Below are positions 14,824 to 15,778 of a stretch of 15,778 nucleotides of DNA, in pieces. Location of the stretch: contig JBBIRM010000057.1 of NCBI GenBank assembly GCA_037441765.1, positions 1-15,778 on the forward strand. Reading direction: 5' to 3'. A program made the translations under genes and the position numbers. The notes under the pieces were generated by a model, which searched no databases, had not been told where the DNA came from, and saw only the letters and a program-made list of their open reading frames with translations. Position 1 is the stretch's first letter. Each line of letters begins with the position of its first letter. The stretch comes from JBBIRM01 sp037441765 (lineage in GTDB: Bacteria; Desulfobacterota; BSN033; UBA1163).

Positions 14824-15778
14824 TCATGATTCATCTCTAAGATTATATATGTGAGAATCTAATGAACCTCCTGAAAGTAATGGTTCCGTAGATTTGGTTT
14901 TCCAGAGTTTAAAAATCTTGTCCAGCACCTCTTTTTTCTTCTTCAGCATCTCCTGTTTGGATCTACATCGAATCTGTCCTGCAGCAGCCCCCGAATGGCC
15001 ATCCCCTATATTGAGAGTTCGCATGATCTCCCCAATATTCTTACCCAATTCTGGCCTATTCCCATTTATTGAAAGGGACATGGAAAGCCCTAAATTATTA
15101 CTTTTCACTCCCTGGTGGTCGATCAGGTTATAAACCTCCAAGACCCCTAAGGCCTGAGGATAGATCAAAAAGGCCAAATTTTTGATCAGATTGGGTCTGC
15201 GATGATATGAGGTAACGTCGATCACAACCAGTTCCTTTTTTTCGTCCTCCTCTAAAAAATAGGAAGCCTCTCGAATGATTTGAAGCATCTTTCTTTCCTC
15301 CTCCTGATAGCGTCTCCATCTCTTTTGAACAAAGTCGAGATTGGAAACCTCTTCAAGGGGGCTGTCCTGGATTTGTTGAAATAAGTTTTTCATGTATTGT
15401 CTCTGATCTTCCTGAAAGGTAAAAGGGAGTTTAAGCGTTAAATCTATGATTTTGCCAGGCGTCTCCCTTCTCCACTCCTCTATCGAGGGATAGGCAAAAC
15501 TATCGATGATATCCGCCTCTTTCACGGCCGCTAAGAAATGGGAAGGAAGTATGTTCCTTTCACAAAAATATTCATAAACGACCCTGCTGCAACTCGGTTT
15601 TGAGTCAAAGCGCCCGGGAATGGATTTCGGATCAATATTTCGATAGGTTAACTCCTGTAGATTCCCTTCATGATGATCAAACCAGAGCCCACACTGGAGT
15701 GGATATGGCAAATCGCAGACTACATCCTTATCGGTGATCGTGAGCTGGGAGCGTGCAATTGCCATGGGGCCTGTGAAA
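14824..15778 (-). CDS. DHH family phosphoesterase, N-terminus cut by the window edge
   Basis: This is a metal-dependent DHH/DHHA1 phosphoesterase; relatives act as exopolyphosphatases, oligonucleotide (nanoRNA) or cyclic-dinucleotide hydrolases. The visible part shows the signature DHH in GLWFDHHEGN, residues 30-32 counted from the first internal Met (15765). Further aspartates follow in EADIIDSF (84-91). The DHHA1 glycine-rich motif is GDGHSGAAAG at 254-263. The reading frame is open through that Met to the window end, with codons reading Phe-Thr-Gly-Pro before it. Relatives have about 35-45 residues upstream, including the first DxD metal motif, so the Met at 15765 is internal and the gene is partial here. 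Substrate cannot be assigned. The C-terminal tail beyond DHHA1 is short. It precedes comB by 61 bases on the same strand. Confidence 0.85.
   Translation of the reverse strand, partial: FTGPMAIARSQLTITDKDVVCDLPYPLQCGLWFDHHEGNLQELTYRNIDPKSIPGRFDSKPSCSRVVYEYFCERNILPSHFLAAVKEADIIDSFAYPSIEEWRRETPGKIIDLTLKLPFTFQEDQRQYMKNLFQQIQDSPLEEVSNLDFVQKRWRRYQEEERKMLQIIREASYFLEEDEKKELVVIDVTSYHRRPNLIKNLAFLIYPQALGVLEVYNLIDHQGVKSNNLGLSMSLSINGNRPELGKNIGEIMRTLNIGDGHSGAAAGQIRCRSKQEMLKKKKEVLDKIFKLWKTKSTEPLLSGGSLDSHIYNLRDES

Noticed and set aside
1..15778. CRISPR array, tRNA, rRNA, insertion sequence or prophage genes
   Set aside because: No regularly spaced repeats, cloverleaf, rRNA-like sequence, transposase or integrase motifs were seen in any interval. 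The intergenic gaps are short apart from 10030-10429.

Overview
The window looks like an ordinary chromosomal stretch of an anaerobic or microaerophilic bacterium of moderate G+C (judged by eye, not computed). Supporting signs are housekeeping genes (rsmI, dtd, truA, an EF-G paralogue), two ferredoxin-type DUF362 proteins, a flavin-binding PNPOx-like protein, an AmmeMemoRadiSam fusion and tightly packed operons. This gene mix is common in Desulfobacterota and similar lineages, but that placement is inference. I see no rRNA, tRNA, CRISPR array, prophage, transposase or integrase.

Layout, left to right. Positions 1-231 hold a GC-rich palindrome at the window edge and a non-coding leader. rsmI (232-960, +) runs tail to tail into trkH and overlaps its 3' end by 23 bases. 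From 10029 down to 938 everything is on the minus strand and closely spaced, in transcription order: EF-G-like GTPase, dtd, a Memo-AMMECR1 fusion with an N-terminal export or anchor segment, ktrB, ktrA, trkA, trkH. The last four encode two complete potassium-uptake systems, one Ktr-like and one Trk-like, in tandem.

The 400-base divergent interval 10030-10429 is the most structured non-coding part. It has a minus-strand promoter for the EF-G operon, a near-consensus plus-strand promoter (TTGACA, 17 bases, TAGAAT) for the DUF362/ferredoxin gene, and between them a 192-base imperfect inverted repeat that lies in neither predicted transcript.

The DUF362/ferredoxin gene (10430-11566, +) converges on a second minus-strand cluster. 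In transcription order this is a DHH phosphoesterase cut by the right window edge, comB (2-phosphosulfolactate phosphatase), a PNPOx/NimA-like flavoprotein, a second DUF362/ferredoxin protein, and truA. The comB-PNPOx-DUF362-truA part is tightly spaced and probably co-transcribed, perhaps from a promoter just upstream of comB.

I found no clear new defence or mobile system. The items most worth following up are the long inverted repeat, the exported-looking Memo-AMMECR1 fusion without its radical SAM partner nearby, the tandem Ktr/Trk cluster, and the pair of differently built DUF362-ferredoxins beside a flavoprotein and ComB.
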